A stretch of DNA of 64,000 nt from Cymodocea nodosa (Eukaryota; Streptophyta; Magnoliopsida; Alismatales; Cymodoceaceae). Of the stretch, positions 32,376 through 45,448 are shown piece by piece (within the stretch, counting starts at the first letter, position 1; each line of letters begins with the position of its first letter). The notes below the pieces were generated by a model. It worked only from the letters and a program-made list of their open reading frames with translations. It made no database searches and was not told the origin of the DNA. The stretch covers positions 13,962,501 to 14,026,500 of the forward strand of contig CM072341.1 in NCBI GenBank assembly GCA_036874045.1, given 5' to 3'. The position numbers were made by a program, and so were the translations under genes.

Positions 32376-34099
32376 TGTAGGATCGTATGGCTACACAAGA
32401 GGGGGATGAATTGTGTATCTTTAATATTTTCTAAAATATAATTGAAACTTTAAAACTCAAAAACAAGTCGAGACATTGTTTTCATAAAATCATTTTTATT
32501 CAAGGTTTCAATTACAATATATAATTCAATTCTCCTAAGAAATTGTCGATGCAATTATATCTCGATACCATGTATCATCTAAACAATTTCATAACTACAA
32601 ACAGAGAAAACTAATTTGCAGAATTTAAAACATTTCTCCTTGTTTGAGATCTTTCTTCTTCTTCTTTTTCTTCTTCAACAATTCTTCAGTGACGAATATC
32701 TTGTCTTTCTCTACTTCACCGAATTTACTTTCTTTTGATACTTCAAATCTTCAGCGACATATATAATACCTTTTTCTACTTCACTGAATTTTCTTCCACT
32801 TGAGAGATTTTCCCCGAGAAGGTGTTTTTGATCCCTGAAAGAGATTTTTCTTTTGGTGTGCAGGGATAGTTTGATCCTTGAAAAGATTTTTCATTTGTGT
32901 GCAAGGATGGTTTGATCAACGAGAATTCTATGCCTATTATATTGTATCTTCATTTCATGCATATCCTTCACGTTTAACCACTACCAGTTTTCCATTTCTC
33001 CACGTCTTTTCTTTTTCCTTCATCGAAACACACATGTTCTAACCCACGTTTATATTTCAAATTTTCTTTAATCATCAGTCCTGGATCTCTAAAAAATTTC
33101 CTGCAAAATAAACTTTCTCATCCAAAGAATTTTCCATCAAGTGTAATACGAAGTCATTACTTTAATGTTAACTAAATGAGTAACACAAGTATATATATAT
33201 AACTTAACGTTTCTAACTTAACGAGTTCCTCATGTGCCATTTCACGTGGCAAGTACTATATCTAACTCAACGAACCAGCTTAACCTTTCTTTTGGAAGGT
33301 TAAACGATAACTCACTGAAAACAGTTTAAGTTTCAAATAGTTACGGTAGTAAGTCACCGAAAAACTCTTTATATTATAAAACTAGTGAGACACGTGTCAA
33401 GACCTGAAAACATGACTTAAGTTACCTTTCGAATAGTTACGCTTGTAAGTCTTCGAAAAAAAACTTTAACTCACCGATTTAGTAATAAACAAATGTTTTT
33501 TATAATAAGAATTTTACCACGTGCAAAAATAACAACTTAAGTTTATAACGCTAACCTAACGTGTTGCCTTAGTGTTCAATATAGCAACTCAACGCGTTTA
33601 GTTATGTTAACTTAACGAGTTAAACATGTGCACCTCACGTGATACAATACAACATTCGTAACTTATAATTTCACCACGTGTATAACAATAACTTAACGAG
33701 TTCATCTATTCTTTTACTCACTAACTTAACGAGTTATCATGTGACCTATTTTAACCTTTAAGCCTCTAACTTAATGAATTCTCACGTAACCTCTATACAA
33801 ACAAAACTCTAACTTAACGAGTTGTCTAAACATGCACTGTTCATGATACATAAGATATAACTTTAAAACTTATCATGCTATTCAATAAAAACACACGTTA
33901 ACTTAACGTTTAGTTAAATGAGAAATTAATACAATGAAACGACTAGTTATTAACTTCAGATGCAATACAGACAAGTATTTATGCCAGTAAGCTTTTTCTG
34001 TATTAATTGATGATTTTAATTTCTTTTCACAAGCAATAGTAATTGAGCAAATATGATTATATTCATTCAGCACACATCATCAAAACAAAATACTCAACA
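32376..34099 (-). mobile_element. Sirevirus C 3' LTR, antisense (fossil)
   Basis: Reverse complement of the LTR at 13734-15629. It begins on the plus strand TGTAGGATCGTATGG and ends ACTCAACA, next to the antisense polypurine tract ATCTCCCCC. It keeps the motif array (33220-33840) and both tandem hairpin arrays. Confidence 0.88.
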
Positions 34100-37000
34100 A
34101 TCTCCCCCTTTTTGATGATGACAAAACCATATTAAATCAATTATGAAATATGTTTAACTCAACAAAGCACATTCGTTGGGTTAACTTTTAATTCAACAAA
34201 CTTGTTTGTTGACTTAAGTTCACTTAAGCTTATTTCTATTGTTTGTGTAAATTTTACCTCACAGAACTAAAACTCTATATAGGATCATATGGCTACATAA
34301 GAGGGGGGTGAATTGTGTATTTTTAATATTTTCTGAAATATAATTGAAACTTTAAAACTCAAAAATAAGTTGAGACATTGTTTTCATAAAATCATTTTTA
34401 TTCAAGGTTTCAATTACAATATACAATTCAATTCTCCTCAGAAATTGTAGATGCAATTATATTTCGATACCATGTATCATCTAAACAATTTCATAACTAC
34501 AAACAAAGAAAACTAATTTACGGAATTTAAAACTTTTCTCCCTATTTGAGATCTTTCTTATTCTTCTTTTTCTTCTTCAGCAATTCTTTAGTGACGAATA
34601 TCTAGTCTTTTCATGCTTCACCGAATTTTCTTTCTTCTGATACTTCAAATCTTTAGTGACGAAAATCTTACCATTTTATGCTTCACTGAACTTTCTTCCA
34701 CTTGAGAGATTTTTCCTGAAGAGGTGTTTTTGATCCCTGAAAAAGATTTTTCTTTTGGTGTGTAGGGATGGTTTGATCCTTGAAAAGATTTTTTGTTTTG
34801 TGTGCAAGGATAAATTGATCAACGAGAATTCTATGCCTTTTATACTGTATCTTCATTTCATACATATCCTTCATGTTTAACCACTACCAGTTTTCCACTT
34901 CTCCACGTCTTTTCTTTTCCTTCATCGAAACACACACGTTCTAACTCACGTTTATATTTCGAATTTTCTTTAATCATCAGTCCTGGATCTCTGAAAAATT
35001 TCCTGAAAATAAACTCTCGTCCAAAAATTTTTCATCAGTGTAATAAGAAGTTGTTACTTTAATGTTAACTAAACGAGTAACACAAGTATATATATATAAC
35101 TCAACGTTTCTAACTTAACGAGTTCACCATGTGCTATTTCACGTGACAAGTACTCTAGCTAACTCAACGAACTAAGTCTGTGGTGTTATGCTATCTCAAT
35201 GAACCATCTCCGTTATGTTATGATAACTCAACGAACCAGTAATAAACAAATGTTTTTATAATAAGAATTTTACCAAGTGCAAAAATAACAACTTAAGTTT
35301 ATAACGCGAACCTAACGCATTGCCTTAGTGTTCAATATAGCAACTCAACGCGTTTAGTTATGTTAACTTAATGAGTTAAACATGTGCACCTCACGTGATA
35401 CAATACAACATTCGTAACTTATAATTTCACCACGTGTATAACACTAACTTAACAAGTTCGTCTCTTCTTTTATTCACTAACTTAACGAGTTATCACGTGA
35501 CCTATTTTAACCTTTAAGCCTCTAACTTAACGAGTTCTCACGTGACCTCTATACAAACAAAACTTTAACTTAACGAGTTGTCTAAACGTGCACTATTCAT
35601 GATACAGAAGATATAACATTAAAACATATCATGCTTTTCAATAAAAACACACGTTAACTTAACGCTTAGCTAAATGAGAAATTAATGCAATGAAACGACT
35701 AGTTATTAACTTCAGATCCAATACAGACAAGTATTTATATCAGTAAGCTTTTTCTATATTAATTGATGATTTTAATTTCTTTTCACAAGCAATAGTAATT
35801 GAGCAAATATGATTATTTTCATTTAGCACACATCATCAAAACAAAAATACTCAACACTCTCATATGTCAATAATTATATAAGTATCAGTTTTCTAATTAT
35901 CATCTATCAGATTACAATAACCATTTAAAATAGCATCTCCTTTTATAATATATATATATGCAATTAAGATCATAATCATCTTTTTATAATATTTGTCCCC
36001 CTTTTTGTCATTAATCAAAAAGATAATTACAGAGATTATATAGATATATATATAAGAGAATTATAACAACTCTTTCTGTAAACAAGAATAATAATTGAAC
36101 ACATTTACAGAAAAATGTATTATTCAATGAATCAAACAAGTGATACAAACATTACATTTTGTATTCAAAAACAAACAAAAACAGTTAACGACCCCTCCTA
36201 GGTATATCACTTATAGCATTACATATTTTATCTCCTAGATGCCTAATATCATTTCTGATGTCGTTAAGTACTACATCTAAGTCAGGAGGTAGCTGGGTTT
36301 GCTGTTCTGCTGGAACTGAATAACTTTGTTGTTGTTGTTGTATATGGTCTGTATAACCAGGTTGTTGTTGTTGTCGTTGAGGTTTATGCATGGCTTGGAA
36401 TTTTTGCAAATCTTTGACACTAAATGCTCTCATGCTTTTAGTTTTAGAGGGCCAATCGGATAAAGTCAATTGGCTTGCAAGGATTCTACATACAGCATCA
36501 CCATAAAATAACTTTGAACTCATATGCTATAGTTGAGACATAAAAACATCAAACCAATTTATTTTAATTCTATTCAACAGGCCATAAGTTACATATAAAC
36601 AGCTTCTACTGACTTCCAAATTGTATCCAACTCTTTGAAATAAATTTGCATGCAATAAACCTTGCCTCTGCATTCAGATTTTCCATTAATCTCATTTCAG
36701 AATATACATCTGGAATTTTTGATAAAGACTGAATGTTCCATTCCAGTTGTCTAATCATGTCAATTCTGTTTGTAACAACAACACCTTCATTCTTTAATCC
36801 CAAAACTTCAAAAATTAATTCTGGAGACAAAATAAACTCCTATTGATTTATTTGAGTTTTTAGAAAATGTACATTCTTGACCAGATCACTATAAAAAGCT
36901 GCAATAAGCTTTGTGTATTGCTTCCATTTTGTTCATACTGGCAAGAATTTAATGAGGCCTTGAAACACAAATAGATCTCTCATTTCCATGAAATTTCTAA

Positions 37001-37325
37001 ACTTTATTGGATGAGCATGCAGAATCTGACATGTAATTAGATTATTATATTTCTGCAATGCTTCTTCAGATCTAAAATGAATTGTATTACCTTGAATTTT
37101 TAATATTGTACACAAAGAAGGTGATACCTGAAGCCGTGATTTAAAGTTTAATTCATCTTCAGGAACCTCTTCTTCAAAATGAATGTCATGTTGTTCCTCT
37201 TCCAAAATATTATCTTGAAGCTACTCAGGTAAGCTTGATTCTTCAACTTCAACAGAGATAGGAACATTGTCAATATGCTCAACATTCAACTTAATCAACT
37301 ATTACTCAACTTGTTCTTCAAGGTC
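34100..37325 (-). mobile_element. Sirevirus C tail and accessory ORF, antisense (fossil)
   Basis: From right to left it reads the end of the accessory ORF (36185-37325), the tail with an upstream polypurine tract (about 35996) and the final tract (34100-34114), then the LTR. The accessory part shows SPSLCTILKIQGN, EEALQKYNNLITCQ, a short Gln tract and DLDVVLNDIRNDIRHLGDKI, nearly as in copy A. It is interrupted by the solo LTR at 34278-35856 and ends near 37325. Broken, a few breaks. Confidence 0.8.
34278..35856 (-). mobile_element. Sirevirus solo LTR inserted in Sirevirus C tail (fossil)
   Basis: Antisense LTR of the same family as 13734-15629. It is flanked by CTCTA (34273-34277) and CTCTC (35857-35861), a 5-bp target duplication with one difference. 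The split tail matches the uninterrupted tail in copy A (13545-13565 reversed). Hence it is a separate, later insertion reduced to one LTR. Confidence 0.85.
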
Positions 37326-38614
37326 TTAGGTATACTTCAGTAAATTAATGACATGTGAATGTAGAATAATCAAAGTTAACACAAGCTCACAAATCATGCA
37401 ATTTCAAGGCAATGTGTAGTGGAAAATGGTGATGTGAATCAATTTCTTTACTTGTAAATCTATCAACTCATTCAATTATAACATGCACATAAGTTCCACG
37501 TGATTTCAGAAGTGATATCAATGCATCAATATTAAGGAAAGAAAAATAAAACAACAAGGTTCAATAGACTATACTACTCTATTCTAATTTATACTAAATG
37601 CATGCAACTATGCTATTTGCTAATCTAGCTAAACTATACTATACTACTTGCATTAGAAATTCTTTTTGGAGATTGATTAGGACAAAATGTGATCAATATA
37701 AGATATAACAAACTCAATTAACTACTGAAATTAAAATTAACAACTAGATATAAGTGATAGGTTCTTCATTCAAATGAACATCAACACTTATTTTCTTCTT
37801 CTTTCAATTCACACCTTCTCAAATGTGTCAAGCCACCATTGATGAGTGTCATTCACTCATGTGAAAGCCTCACCAACAGCCCCAACAATACACGTGAATA
37901 GAGGATGCAAATTAGAAGTTGAAAAGAAGAATTAAACATTCATATACATTCATTGAACTCTATCTAGCTAAGAAGACATATAATTGAGATGTTCACCACC
38001 ATTTCTCATCAATTCTTTCTTCTATACAGGAAAATAATAAACTCTAAGAGTTGTCACTACCTTAGGAGCTTCTTATCTTCTTCTCTAGAGCTTTGAATTT
38101 AATGGAACTTGGCAGCAAATCCACCTCCAAGCTTCTTCTCCTCCTTCTTTCTCTCATTGGAAACACCAAGTTGGCCAAAATTCCTCTCCCCTTGTATTTA
38201 TGTTGTTTTGTCTTCTCTCTCTTTGATGTGGCACCTTGGTTTTATCACCAAGCCAATAAGATGCCATAGATCTAGGAGGGCCAATAAGGTGTTGGCATGT
38301 CCTCTTCTTTAAAGTTTAGTCCACCAACTTTTGATTCTTTACATCTTCTTTGGTTTTTTGCATTAAGCTCCTCCCATATATATGTTACCTACAATTAATG
38401 GAAGTTGACTCCAAGAGACGTTAGCCAACATAGGACATGCAAAATAAATCAATGTGTTCCATGTAAAATTATATCCAATGGGGGATGCACTTGTTAATTA
38501 AATTTCTATATTGCACTATATTTCAAGACTTATATTACCCATAATTAATATCATTTATCCATCATAGATATATAATATCATGCAAAATTACTTATAAAAT
38601 TCATTAAAAATGGG
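37326..38614. other. Unidentified 1.3-kb segment, perhaps an antisense LTR
   Basis: It lies between the truncated Sirevirus C accessory ORF and the second part of the right inverted arm. The middle (about 38040-38340) is a pyrimidine-rich, leader-like sequence similar in style to LTR leaders read in reverse. No ORF, TG-CA ends or target duplication could be fixed, so it is left unassigned. Confidence 0.35.
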
Positions 38615-38923
38615 CAAAATTAAAGCTTGAACAATAATAAAATATTCTTCTATTGTTAAAAACATAATTGTCCGGTACATTCAATATAACTCTCCGAAAT
38701 AACAAAAAATTTGGATACTTAAGAATTAAAAACCTACAACTTACCGACAGTTCAGAAATATACTTAATTAATGCTAATTCCTTAAAATTATGCAAATTCT
38801 TTCATTAAAGTATATAACAATGCAATTATAACATAATGGCTTTAATTCTCATATGATAAGCTAAATATTATGCAAATAACCATCATTTAACCGTTAATAT
38901 TATGCACTTTTTCATTCTAAACA
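38615..38923 (-). mobile_element. Inverted LTR copy, right arm part 2 (fossil)
   Basis: Reverse complement of about 27427-27730. Shared landmarks on the minus strand are TTTAGAATGAAAAA, GCATAATATTTAGCTTATC and ATATGAGAATTAA. Its end CTAAACA at 38923 sets the outer LTR boundary. Confidence 0.7.
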
Positions 38924-41900
38924 ACTATCTAAACTTAAAGAAGACTCACGTGAAGAACTTAAAGAAACATGTGATAAGTAGTCAAAGCCTTGAAGCATAA
39001 CTGTTCGAGTTTTTCAAATAGTTACAGCATAACTGTTCGAATTTTTTGAATAGTTACAAAATAATTGTTTGAGTTTTCGAAGAGTTATAAGCAAATTATC
39101 TGAAACAAAGAAGACTCATGTGCAGAACTTAAAGGGTCACATGACAAGCATAACTGTTTGAGTTTTTCGAAAAGTTACAAGCTAATTGTTTGTGTTTTCA
39201 GAAGGTTATAAATCTAACTATCCGAAAATCAAATGGAATCAGAAGGTTGTATAAAGAATAGTATGTAGAATGGTAACTTACCATTTTTAGGACTAACTGC
39301 ATAGTAAGTAAAATAGCACAAATACCATTGGAAAAAATATGATCATTATACCTCTTGGTATAAATATAATCAGTAAAGGAAAGAAAAAGACAACGATTAT
39401 CACATATTAAGAGCTACACAAAATTCCACAAATACATATAGTTTGCAAATACAAAAAAGAGGAATTCTCAAGCATATTGAAGTACAGAAAGCTCCCTATG
39501 TGTATACTCTAATTGAAAGCTCAAAAGTGTTGGTTCCTGGCTTCAACCTGAAAGCTACACTCAAGTTGTTGGTTTGAGTTTTAACTTGAAAACTCAAAAG
39601 GTTGATTTGCTGAAGTTTCTACCTAAAAACTTCTGAGAAGTGGTTGGTTCTTGCTTTGACTTGAAAGCAAGTGTTTATAAGTATTAATTCACTTAGTGAA
39701 GCCCAAGTGAACCTTGGGGGTGGACTAGCCAAGTTGATGAACCATGTTACGATTTTGATTGATAGAAAAATAAACTCATATTTGAAAATCATATTTTAAA
39801 ATAAATAATCACAATTGCACGGTGCAATTGTAATTTACTTTGGCAAGTACAGGTCGAATCCACAAGGATTTGGCTTTTACAATATATTTCTAAGGTGCAA
39901 TAATAATAATAATTACAAGTGATTCAAAATTTATCAAAAATTCACTCAATAAAGTGTAAATTCCTCATTTCCATTCATAAAACACTAAACACTACAACAC
40001 AAAATCTCAAAATTCAGTTAGTTTCACACATATCCTCCTCTTAGTATGTCAATGGTAAAATACAGTAAAAATACCATACTGAGTACTCATTGGATTAACT
40101 TTACAACCCCACTGATTTTGTCAAAAATTATGAAATAGGCAAGTGTCAGCAATGCTTTTCCTACAGGTGCATAGACTGGCAACTAACATTCTCGAATTGC
40201 GCACAGTTGCTAAAAATGGCATATCAAATCTTCATGAAAGTCTACAAAATTAGCGTGCTTCAAAACTTAACTCGTTCATCTAATAGAGAAAATTTACATA
40301 GGTCGATTTCATGCTGTAGATAATAAGGAATCGAGTTCGGCACTGAAGCAAAAATTGGGTGAAAAACGCCAAGATGCGCTAGATGCGACATCAACAAAAT
40401 AAATTTGAAAACCTATATAAATCGATTGGAAAAATTCTAAAAACTATACATGAGTAAAGTACACTCGAAGCTCTACAAAATAGAATCAAAAACTAAAGCA
40501 AAACATCACTAGATCATCGAGTTACGACCTAAACAAAATCACAGGATTCTAAACCGATGGGATACAACCCCAAGTTAGCTTTGTTAGCATACAAACATTC
40601 ACATATGTGCAAGATTCAACCAAATATGAGAGTTTCTTTAACATTAACAATGAAAGTAACATTACATCTACTAAAATATAAAATTCTAAACGAAATCCTA
40701 AAGTTTTAGCACATTAAAACATAACATTACAAATGCAATACTAGAAATCTAACCTAAATGTCAATACAACTACAAAATGCATGTAAAAACCTAAAACTAA
40801 TATAACCAAAGCACTCCAGCCCTTTTACCATGAAGAATCAGCAACTAATGGAGGAGAATGTTGCTGCACAAGTTGATCCTAGCCATTCCTCATGAAGATG
40901 CTTCCATGGCTGTCACCCAAGGAAGTTCCACCAAAGAAGGGAGGTTGTGCAACCCACCAAGCTCCACTATTGCAGCTGCAAACTCCACCAAACTTGAATC
41001 TCTAGCCTTTCCTCACGAGTGGAGGTCCACACCAAGGGAGCGAAGTCTTCAAAGCTTGAAGGACAGCAACCTTCATCCCTCCACGAGTTCCCAAGCCACC
41101 ACCTAGTCGTCCTCCACAAGAAACCAAGCTCCAAGCCAAAGAAGGGAGGTCATCCTTGCCTTCTTCACAAGTGGAAGCTTCATTAGAGGGGAGAGAAGCA
41201 CCTTGGATGCAAGAGGAGAGGAGGAGGATGTTGGCTACTTCTAGGGCACGAAATTGAGTTGGCGAAGAGAGGGGTGAAAGAGGAGAGAAGGTGTGCTTAA
41301 ATAGTAAGTTGAGTGTTGGAGTTGATCTCCAACACCTTTGATCCAAGGGCCACCATTTTTTTCTCCTTTATTAACTTTTGTTTAACCTACAAAACTCAAT
41401 TAAAAACATCAAAACATTTAAGGAATAAAGTTAAATCAACTAAGATACATGAAGTAACTAATAAAAGTTTAATATCATTACATTCTAGAAATACCCATGT
41501 ACTTTATTCACCCTAATTAACCTAAGTGTTAAAATGAAATTATCCTAGTTAATAAAACTATATTAATAACATATGTAAGGCCAACCAAGATACAATTGTG
41601 TTTCCATGAAGTACAAAATTAAGATAGAGTCTCACTTATGCAATATATTTCCATTTATGCACATATTTAAATAGATAATCAAAAATGCATCAATAAATTA
41701 AATTTCACTTAAGCACATCTAAATATGGATCTTTAAAAGCCTAAAATGCATCCATTAAGTATATGAAATATGCATAAATTATGACTCTACAAACCACCTA
41801 AAATCTCCTTGTGTCAATTATTCTTTACTACTTTGCATGCATATTTAATACTTGAGCTTGCTGATTAATCGAATCAACTAGTTAAGTTTGAAAAGAAATA

Positions 41901-41956
41901 AAATTACACATAGATCACCATTCACCCCCCCTCTGGTGAGTCATATGATCCTAGCA
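38924..41956 (+). mobile_element. Sirevirus-type element D, 5' LTR with nested insertion (fossil)
   Basis: The LTR lies in two parts, 38924-39739 and 41792-41956, matching 49530-50562. It ends TCATATGATCCTAGCA, followed by a PBS-like TAATATTAGAGC (41959-41970) and gag. The left start is not fixed. Hairpin motifs (TTCGAATAGTTAC, TAACTATCCGAAA) lie at 39000-39240. By eye it is about 91 percent identical to the copy at 49530-50562. Confidence 0.75.
39745..41791 (-). mobile_element. Ty3/gypsy solo LTR 1, antisense, with target duplication (fossil)
   Basis: 2047 bp with TG-CA ends (TGTTACG and CTCTACA) and an exact 5-bp target duplication AACCA (39740-39744, 41792-41796). The uninterrupted site is seen at 50395-50405. 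The minus strand carries GGATTCGACCTGTACTTGC near its 3' end, typical of gypsy LTRs. It is homologous to 42140-44287. ORF-like runs at 40858-41346 are leader sequence, not genes. Confidence 0.9.
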
Positions 41957-44900
41957 ATTAATATTAGAGCAAGGTTAATCTATGCAAAGATTTAACCATC
42001 TAAATTTATAGCTCAATTTGCTAAGGATCAAAACATTCATAGACCTCCTCTATTCGATAGATCCAATTATAATTATTGGAAGAATAGAATGGAGTGCTTT
42101 CTTAAGAGTTCAGATGTCAAACTATGGAAGATAGTTGTTTGTAAAGTATCAATTTGTGCATTTTATATATGTTAATTCATGCATATTAAAGATTATAAGT
42201 CATCATTATATATGTTCTTATAAAGGATTACATGAAAATTATATTTTTAGACATATGCATGAATTAGGGATTAAATAGTTGATAATGTACAAGTTTATCC
42301 TTTATCAATTAAACACCTAGTCAATAGCCCTTGTATTAGACATAATTCTTATAATTCTTCAATATATGACTTTATATACATTGTATAATTGCCAAATCAC
42401 TTAAATATAATGTTAAACTAAAGAACTTTAAGTAATTCATGTATGCACATGTGAAAAAGTTATGGACCAAAACCTTCCTAATTTGGCAACTTTCCATATA
42501 TGGCAACTCATGCATGCATGTATACTATATTTACATCATATGATTTATATTCAATGTATATGTGCATCCAACTTGGTTTTGAGTTTTATAGGTCAATAAA
42601 TCATGAAATCAAGATGAATTAAAGAGGAAAAAATGTGGGCCATTGGATGCAACTTATTGGAGATCAAGCTACAAAAGCCTAAACTATTTAAAGTGTTTGA
42701 CTACTCAATTCTAGGCTATCTCCTCCTCTTCGAACAAATTGCAGCCGGCGGTTCCAGCCATTCCAGCATCTCCATTCGGAAAGTCCCATCTTCCCCTTGA
42801 TCTTGAACAAGCTCCCTTCAAGAATGGTGAGCCTTGGCATCTTCCCCTCTTCCTAGAAGACACCTTCTCTTCAATTCAGATGGCCATACGTTAGGATCTC
42901 CTTGGGCATTGATCTTGGTGGATGGGAGGCTCGTGTGACTGATTTGGAGTGGAGCAAAAGGTTAGGATCTTTAGGGTTGAGTCATTGGAAGCACCATTCT
43001 TAGATGTGGAAGCCAAAGTTGTGGGTCTTGGAGGCAAGATCTTGAGGACGTGCACCATTCTTCTTCAAGGCAACCCTAAAAGCTTCACTTGGACGTGCTA
43101 CAAGTGGTGACAGCCCTGTGGAGCATCGATTTCAAGGACTTTGGGGAGTCATTGCTTGAAGAAATGTGGAAGATTAAAAGGTATGATGGAAAGGAGAGAT
43201 CCTCATACTAGTTTTCATGTTTTACAATTTTATATGTATGAGTATAGTTTGAGTATATGGAAAAACAAAATTCTATACATAAATCTTTATTTCAATTGTT
43301 CTAAATTAAAGATCATATATTTTTTTGATGTTAATTGATATAAGAATTGAGTTCATATCATATGTATAGTTTGAATGAATGTGATGATGTAAATTGTGAA
43401 GGCAGTTTTCCATTTCTTGGATGGCCAGATTGATAGTAGCTTTTCTTCGAATTGTATGCACTTTTTCATCATCTCTAAATTCCATTTTTTGTTTTGTTTT
43501 GTAAGTATAATGAGTGTAGAACAAGTTTAAAAAGTTTTAGAATTTTTTAGAATGTTTTTTGAAGATTTTCGATTTTATTTTGTGAAGGTATCAGCGGTTT
43601 TGAGTCTCTGTCAAGTGCTAATTTTGAGCTCGACGCCTGTGCTGTGCTTGTATCATGTATTTTGTGGAATTCAATTTTGTAAATTTTCCTTGTTAGTGTA
43701 ACAGATATACTTTCAAGGCACGCTTATTTCGTAGCATTTCATGAAGATTTGACGGAGATTTGATTTTTGTACCGAAGATGCGTTTTTGGAAAGTTTCCAT
43801 AACCGTCTGCACCCCTTTCTTAAATAAGATATTGCCAACGTTTTAATTTGAGTTAATTCACAAAATCACTACCATTTGAAAGATATTTCGTGGATCTTTC
43901 CAACCGTTATTTATTCTGGATTTTTAAACGTTCAAGTTGGAAGTTATTAGAGTTAAAAGTCGAACATAAATTCTATGATTTCTGGATTAATACTCATTGA
44001 TTTCTTAAATAACTTAAGAATTAATTGAACTTTGGGGTAATCTTATAAACCTTAATTGTGCTACAAATTTTGTATATTAATATTAAGTAATTAGAGTTTA
44101 ATTATGAGTTAGTTTATTGTGAATATTTAATCAGATAATCATTTTCATAAAATTATTTAAGACAAACTCCTTATGGATTCGACCCGTACTTGCACAAGCT
44201 TATTACAATGGACACTGTGCGCTTACGGTTATAAATGTAAAATTTACGCTTTTGCCATTAATTTAACAACACATAAAAGCGTATACATTGTTTTAGGAAT
44301 ATCACTTCCTACTAGAATGTAATGGACTAAACTAAGGAGGATGAGAGAATCATTCAACTAGATGCTCGAGGGTTAAATGTTATATACTGTGCACTTACAA
44401 CTGAACAATATAATAAGGTATCTAAATGTAAATTAGCACACGAAGCTTGGAAAATCCTTCAAGTTACACATGAAGGTACAAGCCAAGTAAAGGACAAAAA
44501 TTAGCATTCTGTTAAGAAAATTAGAACTATTTAAGATGAATGATAATGAATGCATAACTGAAATATTTTTCAAATTTACTAAGATCATTAATAGCCTAAA
44601 AGGCTTAGGAAAGGAACTTTCTATGCATGAACGGGTACAAAAAAAATTTGAGAAGTTTAACTACTAAGTGGAAACAAAAATCCACCTCCATCCAAGATTT
44701 CAAGGACCTCAACAACTATTTTGTAGAAGAATTATTGGGCAATCTACTAGCCCGTGAGGTTCAAATGAAAGACTAGAAGGAAAGGAAGGAATTATTGAAA
44801 AGAAAGCTGAAAAGAAAAAGGAAATTACATTTCCTTCAACTAAAGAAGCTTAGAGCTCAAATGATGATGAAATTATGCTACTAGCAAGGAATTTTAGAAA

Positions 44901-45448
44901 ATTCATGAAGAAAAATAATAAAACCAACTCCTCTAAAAAAATAATCCCTACATGCTTTAAATGCAAAAGGCAAGGGCATATACAGGCTTTCTGTCCATTG
45001 CAGATAGAAGAGGATCAACCAGATAAGAAGAAAAGATGGAAGAACAAAAAGAAAATGACTCTTAAAGCTACTTGGGATGATAGCAGCTCCTCAAGTAGTT
45101 CTTCAGATTCTGAAGATGAAGCAGCAGCCAACATGTGCTTTACAGTACAAGAGGTATACTCCACTTCTCCTTATTGTTCAGAAAATGAAAATAATGATTT
45201 AGATGTAAATAGTCTTCTTTGTACAATAGATAGTCTATATGTTAAATGTAAAGAATACAAGAAAGATATTAAAGGTTTAAATAATTGTTTAAAAGATTCT
45301 TTTGATGAACTAGAAAAAGCTCTTGTTGAAAATAGAAACTTAACTAAAATGGATAAATATAGTTGTGATAACTTTGAGTTAAGAGAAGAAAATAAAAACT
45401 TGTTAGCTGAAATCTTTTATCTAAAAAATATTGTATGCAAGTTTATGT
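41957..45448 (+). mobile_element. Sirevirus-type element D, gag region (fossil)
   Basis: After the PBS it reads RPPLFDRSNYNYWKNRMECF and SSDVKLWKIVV, the Sirevirus gag start, then is interrupted by a solo LTR. It resumes at 44293 with the gag domain, a CCHC knuckle (CFKCKRQGHIQAFCP, about 44955-45000), a Ser-rich acidic stretch and a coiled coil to 45448. There it is cut by element E. Compared with copy B the protein is diverged but collinear. Broken. Confidence 0.75.
42140..44287 (+). mobile_element. Ty3/gypsy solo LTR 2, sense, with target duplication (fossil)
   Basis: 2148 bp, beginning TGTAAAGTATC and ending AAGCGTATACA, with the 5-bp duplication TTGTT (42135-42139, 44288-44292) in the gag of element D. 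It starts and ends like solo LTR 1 read in reverse (TGTAGAGTCAT and AAATCGTAACA). GGATTCGACCCGTACTTGC lies near the 3' end. Small ORFs at 43141-43338 and nearby are LTR leader. Confidence 0.88.

Noticed and set aside
27427-38923. Long inverted repeat as terminal repeats of a DNA transposon
   Set aside because: The arms contain TATA, leader and gypsy-type 3' LTR signals, so two LTRs in opposite orientation fit better.
40858-41346. Overlapping ORFs resembling a small gene
   Set aside because: They lie inside the gypsy solo LTR bounded by the AACCA duplication and correspond to LTR leader sequence.
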